Shown here piece after piece: positions 9,868 through 19,500 of a stretch of DNA of 64,000 bases (within the stretch, counting starts at the first letter, position 1; the number at the start of each line of letters is the position of its first letter). This stretch comes from Planctomycetota bacterium. GTDB taxonomy: Bacteria > Planctomycetota > GCA-2746535. Where the stretch lies: positions 58,203-122,202 of the forward strand of contig NVWA01000018.1 of assembly GCA_002746535.1 (NCBI GenBank), given 5' to 3'. The notes below the pieces were generated by a model. That model had not been told where the DNA came from and did no database searches. It saw nothing but the letters and a program-made list of their open reading frames with translations. The translations under genes were made by a program, and so were the position numbers.

Positions 9868-12090
9868 TTGTCTAAACATGAAACTTTATCTGCCATTCAG
9901 CGAGAAAAAGGACAGACATACGCCATTTTAACAAATCTATTTGGCCGATTTAATAATTACATAATCCTCGGTGCCATTTTAATGCTATTTTGCAATGATG
10001 TATTGAAATTTAATTCTAAGGAAATCGGGAAAATTTTAGCCATATTACCGTTGATCGGAGTCGTTAAATTTTTATTTTTAAAACAAATCGAATCATTTGG
10101 GAAAACAAAAACTCTAACAGCTTCAATAATTTTATCTTTCTTACCATTGGTCATATTATTTCTGACACCAGTCTCTTCTTTAACATTCTGGATTTTTATT
10201 CTTTTAATTAGTGCCTATAAATTATTTCTTGAACTAGGGCCATCTACGGTTTGGCAACCAATTATGAGAGAAATAACAACCGTCAATGATCGAGGTGTTT
10301 TTTTCTCAAAAATGAGGTTCACATTTACGTTTTTTGGTTCCATCACAGTTGCCATCGTATCATTTTGGATTGGTGAAACCATAACAGAAAGACAATATAA
10401 AATATTAATTTTCATAGTCCTATTAGGAACAACCAATAAGTTATTCTGGGCTTTAAAATTATCTAAATTAACAATTAAAAATAATATAACCTCCCAAAGT
10501 GAAAATGGCAACTCATGGGATGGATTGAAAAATGCCATTAAAACCTCTTCACTTTTAAGACGTCCACTCTTAATCAATAGCTTACTTCAATTAGCCAGCT
10601 TCCCACTATTCATTTTATATATGAAAAACATGTTGTTATTTCCTTCAAATTTAATTTCCTTTTATATATTCATTACTCTATTGGGAAGCTCCATCACCTT
10701 TTTGATTTGGGGAAAAATTGCTGATGCCATTGGATTCAGACCAATGCTTACAGGCTTACTACTCATAAATATAATCGCCACACCATTAATTATTTTTGTA
10801 AATCCGTTATCAAATACATTTGATTCTATATGGAATTTAAACAGAGGAGATCTTTTATCAATATCTATATTGTTTTCATCTGCATTAATTCAAGGTGCAC
10901 TAGCGGCGGGTACAGGAATCGCTATGACTTCTATTCAACATTTTTATGTAAAACAAAAAGAGTCCCTATATGCAATGAACGTACAAGCTTTTGTCAGCAT
11001 GGTGCTCATCTCAATTACCTTTTATTTGTCCGGTTGGTATTTACAAGAATGGGCAATACCGATGGGATCTTGGCCCGTTTTTAATGAACTAATTCATTTA
11101 GACTATATCAAAATTTTTCATCTAATTATTATTATTCCATTACTAATAATCATCTTAATTCAGGTTCAAAAAATTGTAAACACAAAACCATATTACAGTG
11201 TCACAGACTTTTTTTCATCTATCAAAGATCTACCCTATCAAAACTTATTGAATCAAAGAAAACTATATCATCTTGATGAAATAAGTAGACGCGATACAGC
11301 GCAATGGTTTGGGCAACACCCATCGCCCCTTTCAGTTGGCCCATTAATAGAATTTTTAACTGACCCTTCTTATGAAGTTAGAATTGAAGCTATCAGAAGT
11401 TTAGCAAAAACAAATTCAGAACAAGCTGCAGAATTTTTACTAGAACAATTTTCACAAGAAGAAAAAAGACAATTATGGGGAATTATGGCTTGGGCTCTTG
11501 GAGAATTAAACTATCAAAAAGCTATCCCAATGTTGATGCAGCGCATAAAGCCCCAAGCTCCCGTGCGAGTACGAGCGATGGCAGCTCGTGCCCTGGGAAA
11601 ATTAAAAGCTTTTGAATCAAAAAAAGTTTTGCACAATGAATTATTAAACTTGGATGAGCCAAGTCTTCATATCGTTGCTTCACTAACAAAAGCTCTCATA
11701 GATCTTGATGCTAAGGAATATGCAAAAGATATTCTTTACTCAATCTATAGATTAAGAGAACGTGAAGAAAGATATGAAATTATTTATAATATATGTGATT
11801 GGCTAGAGATTAACAACGAATGGATATTAAGGTCTAAACCTGAGTCAACATCAAGTGATTCTTTAAAAGAATTTATTGAAAGAATGTCGGATGGCTGGAA
11901 GAATAAATTCAAATCTGAAATTCAAATACTAAATAATCGCGATAAAACCCAATTATTGGAGCTTCTCAAAGAAGAAATGAAATTAATTAATCCCGAAAAC
12001 CCAAGCTACCAATTATTCAAGATACTAGAGGGTGAAAATGATTGGTCGCCACTATGCATCATAGCCATTGCTTGGTTATTACTTCATTAA
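9868..12090 (+). CDS. MFS-like membrane transporter fused to C-terminal HEAT repeats
   Basis: About 12 hydrophobic segments, then HEAT-type repeats (PLIEFLTDPSYEVRIEAIRSLAKTNSEQAAEFLLEQ; VRVRAMAARALGKLKAFESKKVL). Confidence 0.75.
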   Translation: MSKHETLSAIQREKGQTYAILTNLFGRFNNYIILGAILMLFCNDVLKFNSKEIGKILAILPLIGVVKFLFLKQIESFGKTKTLTASIILSFLPLVILFLTPVSSLTFWIFILLISAYKLFLELGPSTVWQPIMREITTVNDRGVFFSKMRFTFTFFGSITVAIVSFWIGETITERQYKILIFIVLLGTTNKLFWALKLSKLTIKNNITSQSENGNSWDGLKNAIKTSSLLRRPLLINSLLQLASFPLFILYMKNMLLFPSNLISFYIFITLLGSSITFLIWGKIADAIGFRPMLTGLLLINIIATPLIIFVNPLSNTFDSIWNLNRGDLLSISILFSSALIQGALAAGTGIAMTSIQHFYVKQKESLYAMNVQAFVSMVLISITFYLSGWYLQEWAIPMGSWPVFNELIHLDYIKIFHLIIIIPLLIIILIQVQKIVNTKPYYSVTDFFSSIKDLPYQNLLNQRKLYHLDEISRRDTAQWFGQHPSPLSVGPLIEFLTDPSYEVRIEAIRSLAKTNSEQAAEFLLEQFSQEEKRQLWGIMAWALGELNYQKAIPMLMQRIKPQAPVRVRAMAARALGKLKAFESKKVLHNELLNLDEPSLHIVASLTKALIDLDAKEYAKDILYSIYRLREREERYEIIYNICDWLEINNEWILRSKPESTSSDSLKEFIERMSDGWKNKFKSEIQILNNRDKTQLLELLKEEMKLINPENPSYQLFKILEGENDWSPLCIIAIAWLLLH

Positions 12091-12234
12091 CTAGATGAAG
12101 CACAAAAATAAATATCCTATTTTTTTATAAATGATAAGAAGCTTTTCTAATAAATCAGGACATTTTTCGTTATTGTGTATCAACTAAGGCTGGCTATAAT
12201 TCTGCCCTTTTAATGTAACTGAGAAATATTAAAC

Positions 12235-13155
12235 ATGACTCATATTAAACTGGAAAGTATTTCAAAATCTTTCGGTTCAAATCAAATATTATCAGATATT
12301 AAATTAGATATTAATGCCGGTGAGTGCTTCGCAATTGTGGGCTCAAATGGAAAAGGCAAAACAACTCTATTAAGAATTATTGCAGGGATAGTTAATCCAA
12401 ATCAAGGAGATGTTTTATTTGATGGAATTTCCCTAAAAAAAAATAAAGCAAAAATCCAAAAAAAAATAGGTTATTTTCCTGAAAAACCAAATCTATACGA
12501 CAACATGAATATCAAAGAGAATCTACATTTTTTTGCAAGTTTAAAAAACCTACCAAAGAAACAAGTTGAAGAAGAAATTAATACTTGGACACATCAATTG
12601 CAATTACTTAGTGATGTCGATAAAAAAGTATCTACCTTATCTCAAGGAGCTCAATACAAAGTCTCCTTTATCAGATGTTTACTTGGCTCCCCAGATGTTA
12701 TTTTATTAGATGAACCAAATGCCACGATTGACAACGACACTCTTTTGGGATTAAAAAAAGAGCTAGTCAATTTAAAAAAAAATGGCAAAACAATTGTTGT
12801 GATTTCACACCAACTTTCTTTCATTGACAAATTGGCCGATAGAATTGGTTTTCTACAAAATCAACTTAGAACAATTTTATCCAGTGATGAATTATACAAT
12901 TTAAACAAAAGGCCATTACTTGAAATCGATTGCGAGATGATTGCAGACGATTGTTTAGAAGAGCTGATTAAATTTCACCCAGATTTACAATTAAACAAAG
13001 ACAAGACCCACCTAAGAATTGAACTCAAAGAAAACAATTCGAATCACAATGATTTTATCACCAAGATGATTCAAATGGGCGTTAAAGTAAAACAATTCCA
13101 TGAAGTTCCAATTACACCAGAACAACTTTATAAAAAAGTACTTACGAAAGCATAA
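12235..13155 (+). CDS. ABC transporter ATP-binding protein
   Basis: Walker A GSNGKGKTT; signature-like STLSQGAQYK; Walker B VILLDEPNATID; H-loop VISHQ. Confidence 0.9.
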   Translation: MTHIKLESISKSFGSNQILSDIKLDINAGECFAIVGSNGKGKTTLLRIIAGIVNPNQGDVLFDGISLKKNKAKIQKKIGYFPEKPNLYDNMNIKENLHFFASLKNLPKKQVEEEINTWTHQLQLLSDVDKKVSTLSQGAQYKVSFIRCLLGSPDVILLDEPNATIDNDTLLGLKKELVNLKKNGKTIVVISHQLSFIDKLADRIGFLQNQLRTILSSDELYNLNKRPLLEIDCEMIADDCLEELIKFHPDLQLNKDKTHLRIELKENNSNHNDFITKMIQMGVKVKQFHEVPITPEQLYKKVLTKA

Positions 13156-13161
13156 ATCATA

Positions 13162-14469
13162 ATGTTGCAAATAGCTCTACAAAGTATCAAATATTTATTT
13201 AAAAATAAATTATTAACTCTTTTGATTATTCTATTTCCACTAATATGTAGTGCGGGATTATCTTTTGGCCTTCAAGCTAGCCTTTTACCTTCCATTAAAA
13301 ATTTGATTGAAAATAAGGGGAAGGATCAAGTTGAAAGCATCTCAAAATATGCTAAAGAATTGGCTTTAGAATTTAAAACTAATAATCCCAAAATGCATAA
13401 AGAACTTAAGATAAATCTCGAAGATAAATTCATCAAAAAAGATACACATAAAGTTGCACAAACTATTGCTTTTCAATTTTCACAAACATTAATACCGACC
13501 TACCATCAACTTGTGGGCCGTAAATTAGCCAAAATAATGCAACGAACTAACAGCATTGTTCTGATCCTATTATCCATTTCTATATTACCAGCTCTTATCA
13601 GTGTTTTTCTAATTTCTCAAGAAAAACAAACGGGCACTTTGGAAGCCGTATTGGCACAAGGCGTATCAAGTCAGAAATTTTTACTTGGTAAAATAGTAGC
13701 GGCTTTACTAATTAATTTATTAATTCTCTCAATAATTATCATCGGTTATGCCCTCGGGTCTTATCTATCAACTTCTGACCCAATATATTTTCAAGTGGTT
13801 TTTAATAAAATCACCATTCAATCAATACTCACAATTGGAATAACGGGCTCTTTAGCAACATTAAGTTTTATGTTTTTAATTTGCACTTTGATTACAGAAT
13901 TTAAAACACAAATATTCATAGCTTTTTTGGTTCCATTCATCAGCATAGGTTCATTTTTTGCATTGACCTCTTTAGAATTAGGCCATAGCTCTTTAGATGA
14001 TTTAAATCAAAGCACACAGAAAATAAAAGCAAAAAGACCAACTTTGACTAAAGATCAATCTGGATACCGATCCGAAAAACAAATGTACTTACAAACGTCA
14101 ATGAAAGCAAAAATGATTGCCGAAAGAGAAATTCCAGACATTATTTTATCCTTTGCATTTACCGAAGGATTTAAAGCCAGGTCTCTAATTAAAACTAAAA
14201 TAATGACTTTAAATAATCAAATTAGAACCCTAAAAAGAAAAAATAATTCTGGTGGAAGAAACCCCGATTATGCAAAAAATGAAAAAAGGATGGAAGAAAT
14301 TGCAGTTCTAATTCAAAAAAAAGAAGAACTTTCTAAACGAGTAATACGAGAAGACCCCAAAGCAAAAAGTTTTATCGAAATAATTCAATCAGCAGCACTT
14401 TGCTTTTTCATAGCAGCGCTTGCTTTCATATCTGCAACACTTTTATTTTCATTCCGAATTAGAATCTAA
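13162..14469 (+). CDS. ABC-2 type permease
   Basis: Starts 6 nt after the ATPase; multiple TM segments; FLISQEKQTGTLEAVLAQGVSSQKFLLGKI is ABC-2-like. Confidence 0.8.
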   Translation: MLQIALQSIKYLFKNKLLTLLIILFPLICSAGLSFGLQASLLPSIKNLIENKGKDQVESISKYAKELALEFKTNNPKMHKELKINLEDKFIKKDTHKVAQTIAFQFSQTLIPTYHQLVGRKLAKIMQRTNSIVLILLSISILPALISVFLISQEKQTGTLEAVLAQGVSSQKFLLGKIVAALLINLLILSIIIIGYALGSYLSTSDPIYFQVVFNKITIQSILTIGITGSLATLSFMFLICTLITEFKTQIFIAFLVPFISIGSFFALTSLELGHSSLDDLNQSTQKIKAKRPTLTKDQSGYRSEKQMYLQTSMKAKMIAEREIPDIILSFAFTEGFKARSLIKTKIMTLNNQIRTLKRKNNSGGRNPDYAKNEKRMEEIAVLIQKKEELSKRVIREDPKAKSFIEIIQSAALCFFIAALAFISATLLFSFRIRI

Positions 14470-14472
14470 AAC

Positions 14473-15339
14473 ATGTACCAAACAACGTTGTATAGAGTTG
14501 GTAAAAATGAATTAGATCAAGATGACCTGCAATCTTTATCTAAAATTGAAGCCTATGATAGAGGCATACTATATGGCGATGGCATCTTCGAAACTATTTT
14601 AATCAAGAACAGAAAGCTCATTTTTTTTGATGCCCACATTAGAAGATTAAACATGGGATTAAGAAGATTGAATATTACATTTAATATCCCAATACCTAGA
14701 ATTAAAGAGTTTTTACTGGACGATATTCTTGACGCTGGTGAAAAAGCAGGAACCCTCAGATTAACAATTACAAGAGGTCCCAATAAAGGCCCTTTAACAT
14801 TTTTCAAAACAGACAACCCTACCATAATTGTAGAAGTGAGGCCTATTTTAGAAACTCATCCTGATGAAGTTGTTCTAATTACTGCCGCAGAAAGAAGAAA
14901 TGAACGTTCACTTTTAGCAAGTCTTAAAACAATTAATTTTCTAGGAAATATAGCTGCAAAAGATGAAGCCTTGAGCGCAAAAGCTGATGAAGCACTACTA
15001 TTAAATACCGTCGGGGAAGTTGCTGAATGCGCCTCTAGCAATTTATTTGCAGTCATAAATAATTCTTTGATTACACCTCCGCTAGAATCAGGAATCCTAC
15101 CTGGAATTACAAGAAATATAGTTTTTAGTCTAGCCAGTAAATTGTCTTTAAAAGAACAATCGAGGAAATTATTACCCAATGAATTAAAAATGGCATCTGA
15201 GATATTTATAACCAACTCTTCCCAAGGTATAACACCTGTAAAAGAATGGGATGGACAAAAGTTTCCTGGCAAAGAGGGCCCCATAGTCAAACAATTAATA
15301 AAAGCCTATGATCAGGAAATAGAAATGGAATCAAGATGA
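14473..15339 (+). CDS. Aminotransferase class IV (BCAT/aminodeoxychorismate lyase-like)
   Basis: YDRGILYGDGIFETI, RLTITRG and NFLGNIAAKDEALSAKADEALLLNTVGEVAECASSNLF motifs. Confidence 0.85.
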   Translation: MYQTTLYRVGKNELDQDDLQSLSKIEAYDRGILYGDGIFETILIKNRKLIFFDAHIRRLNMGLRRLNITFNIPIPRIKEFLLDDILDAGEKAGTLRLTITRGPNKGPLTFFKTDNPTIIVEVRPILETHPDEVVLITAAERRNERSLLASLKTINFLGNIAAKDEALSAKADEALLLNTVGEVAECASSNLFAVINNSLITPPLESGILPGITRNIVFSLASKLSLKEQSRKLLPNELKMASEIFITNSSQGITPVKEWDGQKFPGKEGPIVKQLIKAYDQEIEMESR

Positions 15340-16436
15340 AAAAAAAACTTACAATCAAAGAAATTTTAAACGATTGTAAAATAATAGCTCCATTAGATTT
15401 ACAAGAAAATTGGGACAATTCTGGAGAACAAATAACATTTCCAGAAACAAAAGTTTCCAGCGTATTAATTGCTATGGATGTTACAAGTGCAGTATTAAAA
15501 GAAGCGATTCAGAAAAAATGCCAATTAATCATTCTACATCACCCACCCCTATTTAGACCATTAAAAAATATCAACAGTTCACATCCGCAACAAAAATTAT
15601 TAATTGAAGCCATTCAAAAAAAAATATCTCTTTACGCCATGCATACAAATTATGACTCAACAATAAATGGAATGAATGACTTCTTTTTAAAAAAATTAGG
15701 AATCAAAAAAATAGAACCGTTAATGATGGCACCAGGAAATTATTTAAAGCTGATAACTTTCGTACCTCAATCTCATATTGAAACGGTAAGAGATGCTTTA
15801 TGTAAAGCTGGCGCTGGTCATATTGGAAAATATTCTGATTGCTCGTTTATAAGTTCAGGTATTGGTTCATTCAAACCGCTAGCTGGAACAAATCCCTTTA
15901 TTGGAAATACCAATAAGATTACCTATTTAGAAGAAGATAAACTAGAAGTCGTCATAAATAAAAATCAATTATCCAAAATATTAACCTCGCTAAATCAACA
16001 TCATCCATATGAAGAAATTGCTTACGATTTGGTCCCTCTTTCTAATTTAAAAGCTGGCTTAGGAAGAATTGGCTATTTACCAAGAAAATTAAAGCCTAAG
16101 GAATTAGTCAACCAAATTGAAAAAGTCTTTAATGTTAAAGATATTCGCTTCTCCAAAAGAAAGTCATCTGTGCAGAAAATTGGAGTGATTACTGGAGGAG
16201 CAGGATCCTATTATCCAGAAGCATTAAAAATGGGATGTGATGCGTATATTAGCGGAGACATCAAACACAATGAATGGCATGAAGCCAATGAAGCAAATCT
16301 TCTTTTGATTGATGCCACTCATTTTGCAAGTGAAAACATATTTGCCAACAGTGTCATTGAAAACTTAAAACCAAGAATACCCCACATAAAACTAATAAAA
16401 TCTTTGGCAGATACTTGCCCATATATAGCAAATTAG
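15336..16436 (+). CDS. Nif3-like dinuclear metal center protein (YbgI/YqfO family)
   Basis: WDNSGEQI, IILHHPPLF, AMHTNYD and C-terminal GAGSYYPEALKMGCDAYISGDIKHNEW; 366 aa, large form with insert. Confidence 0.85.
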   Translation: MKKKLTIKEILNDCKIIAPLDLQENWDNSGEQITFPETKVSSVLIAMDVTSAVLKEAIQKKCQLIILHHPPLFRPLKNINSSHPQQKLLIEAIQKKISLYAMHTNYDSTINGMNDFFLKKLGIKKIEPLMMAPGNYLKLITFVPQSHIETVRDALCKAGAGHIGKYSDCSFISSGIGSFKPLAGTNPFIGNTNKITYLEEDKLEVVINKNQLSKILTSLNQHHPYEEIAYDLVPLSNLKAGLGRIGYLPRKLKPKELVNQIEKVFNVKDIRFSKRKSSVQKIGVITGGAGSYYPEALKMGCDAYISGDIKHNEWHEANEANLLLIDATHFASENIFANSVIENLKPRIPHIKLIKSLADTCPYIAN

Positions 16437-16578
16437 TTTCAAATAGAAATTATTTGGTTAAATTCAGTGATGAAATTTCACGTGGATTTTGACCATTATA
16501 TTGCTAAACTTTCGTCAAAATTAGTGTACAAATCTGTTCACTATTAAGCCAGTTTTGGGTAATCATCAGGAGTTTCAA

Positions 16579-19500
16579 ATGAAGTTTTTTCTAAAATTAA
16601 GCATCCTTATTCTTCTTTCATTCTCAGTAACCTTTCAACCAACATTTTCAGAAGATACCGTTGATGAAAGTAACTTAACTCGAAAAGAAAAACGAGCATT
16701 GAAAAGAAAGCTGAGAAAAGAAAAGCAAGAACGAGAAAAAAGGGAAAAGGCAGCTAGAGAAAAAGAATTATCAAAAGAAACACCGCAGCAAAAAAAAGAA
16801 AGACTAGCCTTAGAAAAAGAAGAGGGAGATCGCAAAAGAGAACATGACAACAATGAAAAGATTCGTGAACAAGCTAGAAAGAAACAAGAACTAGAACGAA
16901 TTAAACAAGAAGCTGCGATACTCAAAAATAAAGAAAAGGCTGATAAAAAAGCTGAAGAAAAAAGAAAAAAAGATGACCTTGAATCTAGAAGATTAACAGA
17001 AAAGATTAGGGCATCGGCAAAAAATGAAAAGAAAAGGTTAGCACTTGAAAAGAAACTTAAAGCAAGACAAGAAAAATTAAAGAAAGAAGAGAATGAGCGA
17101 ATGCTTGTTGAAAAAGCTGCCAAAGAAAAGGCCGATAGAGAAAAACAAGCCGTAGCTAGAAAAATTAGAAAAGAAGAAAGAGCAGAACTTGATAAATTTT
17201 TTACAAATCAAAGAGCAAGAGATTTAAAAAGAAGACAATTCAATGACAATTACCTTCAGAAATTAAATAAAATTATTGATTCTTCTCGGGATGAAACACT
17301 TAACCTAGATAAAAAAATTCAAATCGCCCAACAAAAAGCCAGAAACCCTGATACCGAAAAAAGTGCTAATAAGGCCATTGTAAAACTAACCAAACAAATT
17401 GAAGATGTTCAAGAAGCAAAAGATAGAAAGCTAACAAGATTAAAAGATAGTGAAGCTAGAAGTATTGAAAAACTAGAGAAAAAATTAGAAAAAGAAGAAA
17501 ACACCGATCTAAGAAGATTGGCCTCAAAAGGTATTAGAGATCCGCGCATTCAACGCATAGTCCACCGAAAAAGTCAACACGCAACTGGTATGATTAAACT
17601 TACCAAAATCCCATTTGTTGAATTAAACTCTAATCCTACATTTGTTGAAATTGTGGGTCTGATAACACTTAAAAAACATCAAAAGAAATCCATCACCATT
17701 ACTAGTGAAAAAAGAGAGAAAATTGATTTCTTTGACACAGTCTCAATGGGAGAAGATGGCTACAGTGTCATTCATGTTTCGGAAGGTATTACCATCGCAT
17801 CTGACCTAGATACCGAGATCGTATTCTACCCTTCCTTTCAAATAAAAGATTTTCATGTTGCTCATATTAGAGTATTAACTGGCCGAGTAAACGTGATGGT
17901 TAAAAACCCAAACAAGAAATTAAAAGTTTTACTCGAAACTTCCTCAGGCCGTTTTTTAACTAATAAAGACGACTCAAACGTTATCCTAGATTACTACAAC
18001 AAAAATGAAACTCGCTACACAGTCATAAAGGGTAAAGCATTAATTGTTGATAATTCCAACGATACTATAAAAGAATTAAAAGAAGGTAGCGAAGCAAGAG
18101 TTTCAAAATCTTCAATAGAAATCAAAGAAGCTAAACAAATCAGCAAGGATCACACAGAAAGAATATTCAGAAACCATGATAAAACCAAAGTTACATCTGA
18201 CACAAAGGGTGTCGAGGTTTTAAACCTTGAAGAGCGCCCTTTATTACAGTTAGTTTCCTACCAATATCCAGCAAGTAGCACCACTATGGCAAACTTAAAA
18301 AAGAATGAGAAATTAGAAGAAAAAATTAAGGTGGCATCAAATAGTTCACGAGGAGATTACATTCGCCTAAGAAGAAAGCTCAAAAAGAAAACGACTAGAC
18401 AAACTAAAGTTGCCAAGCGAAAAGAGAATCGTGAACAAAAGAGTGCTCTGCGTAAAATTGCACAGGAAGAAAAAAAGAAAAAAGATGCAGAAAAGAAAAA
18501 GGAAAAAGAAGAAGCAAGATTAATCGCCAAGCAAAAGAAGGAAGAAGAAGACGAGCTTAAAAGAGATAAGAAACGACAAGAGAAAACCGAAAAAATCACC
18601 ATTAAATCGAAACAAAAGAAAGCTAACACCGTAAAAGCTGAAGAGGAGAAAGCCAAAAAGAAAGCTGAAGAACAAACAGCCAAAGATTTGGAAGCTAAAA
18701 AGCTCAAAGAACAAGAAATTGAAAAAGAGAAAATGCTCGCCAATGAAAAGAAGGCGGTCAAAGAGAAGGAATCAAATCAAAAGACGCCGACCAGCAAAAA
18801 AATGGATGTAAGCAAATTATCAAATGAGTCAGCAGCTTTAATTCAAGCTATTGAAGCTCAATCAGATGCAAAAATTAAAGAGATTGACGAAAAGAATAAA
18901 AAGAAAATTGCTAAAGTTGAGAATAAGAATATAGAGAAAACCAATTCTACAAATAAAAAAATAATAGCTCTAGAAGAGAAGATTAAAAATAATTCGGGCA
19001 ATAAAGAAAAAAATCAAAAGAAAATCAACTCGCTTAAAAATGACTTAAAAAAAGACACAACAAAACAACAATTAGCATTAGCAAAACTAATTAAAAAGAT
19101 TGACGCAAGCAGAACCAAGGATGTTAAAAAAGTTAAAGAAAATGAAACGAAAGAGATCGATAAAATATTAAAATCAGCTGAGAAAGAAGATGTTAAAAGA
19201 AAAGAATTAGAAAAGAAAAAAATGTTGGCTAAGGAAAAAGCTGATAAGGAAGAGGCTGATAAAGCCATCAAGGAAAATGAGAAAAAAAGAAAACTAGAAG
19301 AAGAAAAAAAGATTCAAGTAGCCAAAGAAAAGGAAGAAAAAGAGAAACAAGAGAAAAAGAAAAAAGAAGATATTGCCACAAAAGAAGAAAAAGCTACTGC
19401 TGAGAATAAACCGAAAAATAAAGCTACTACTTCAGGCGGAGATGGCACTGATACAAGTAAACTTTCAACTGAAACAGCTGCCCTTGTTCAAGCAATTGAA

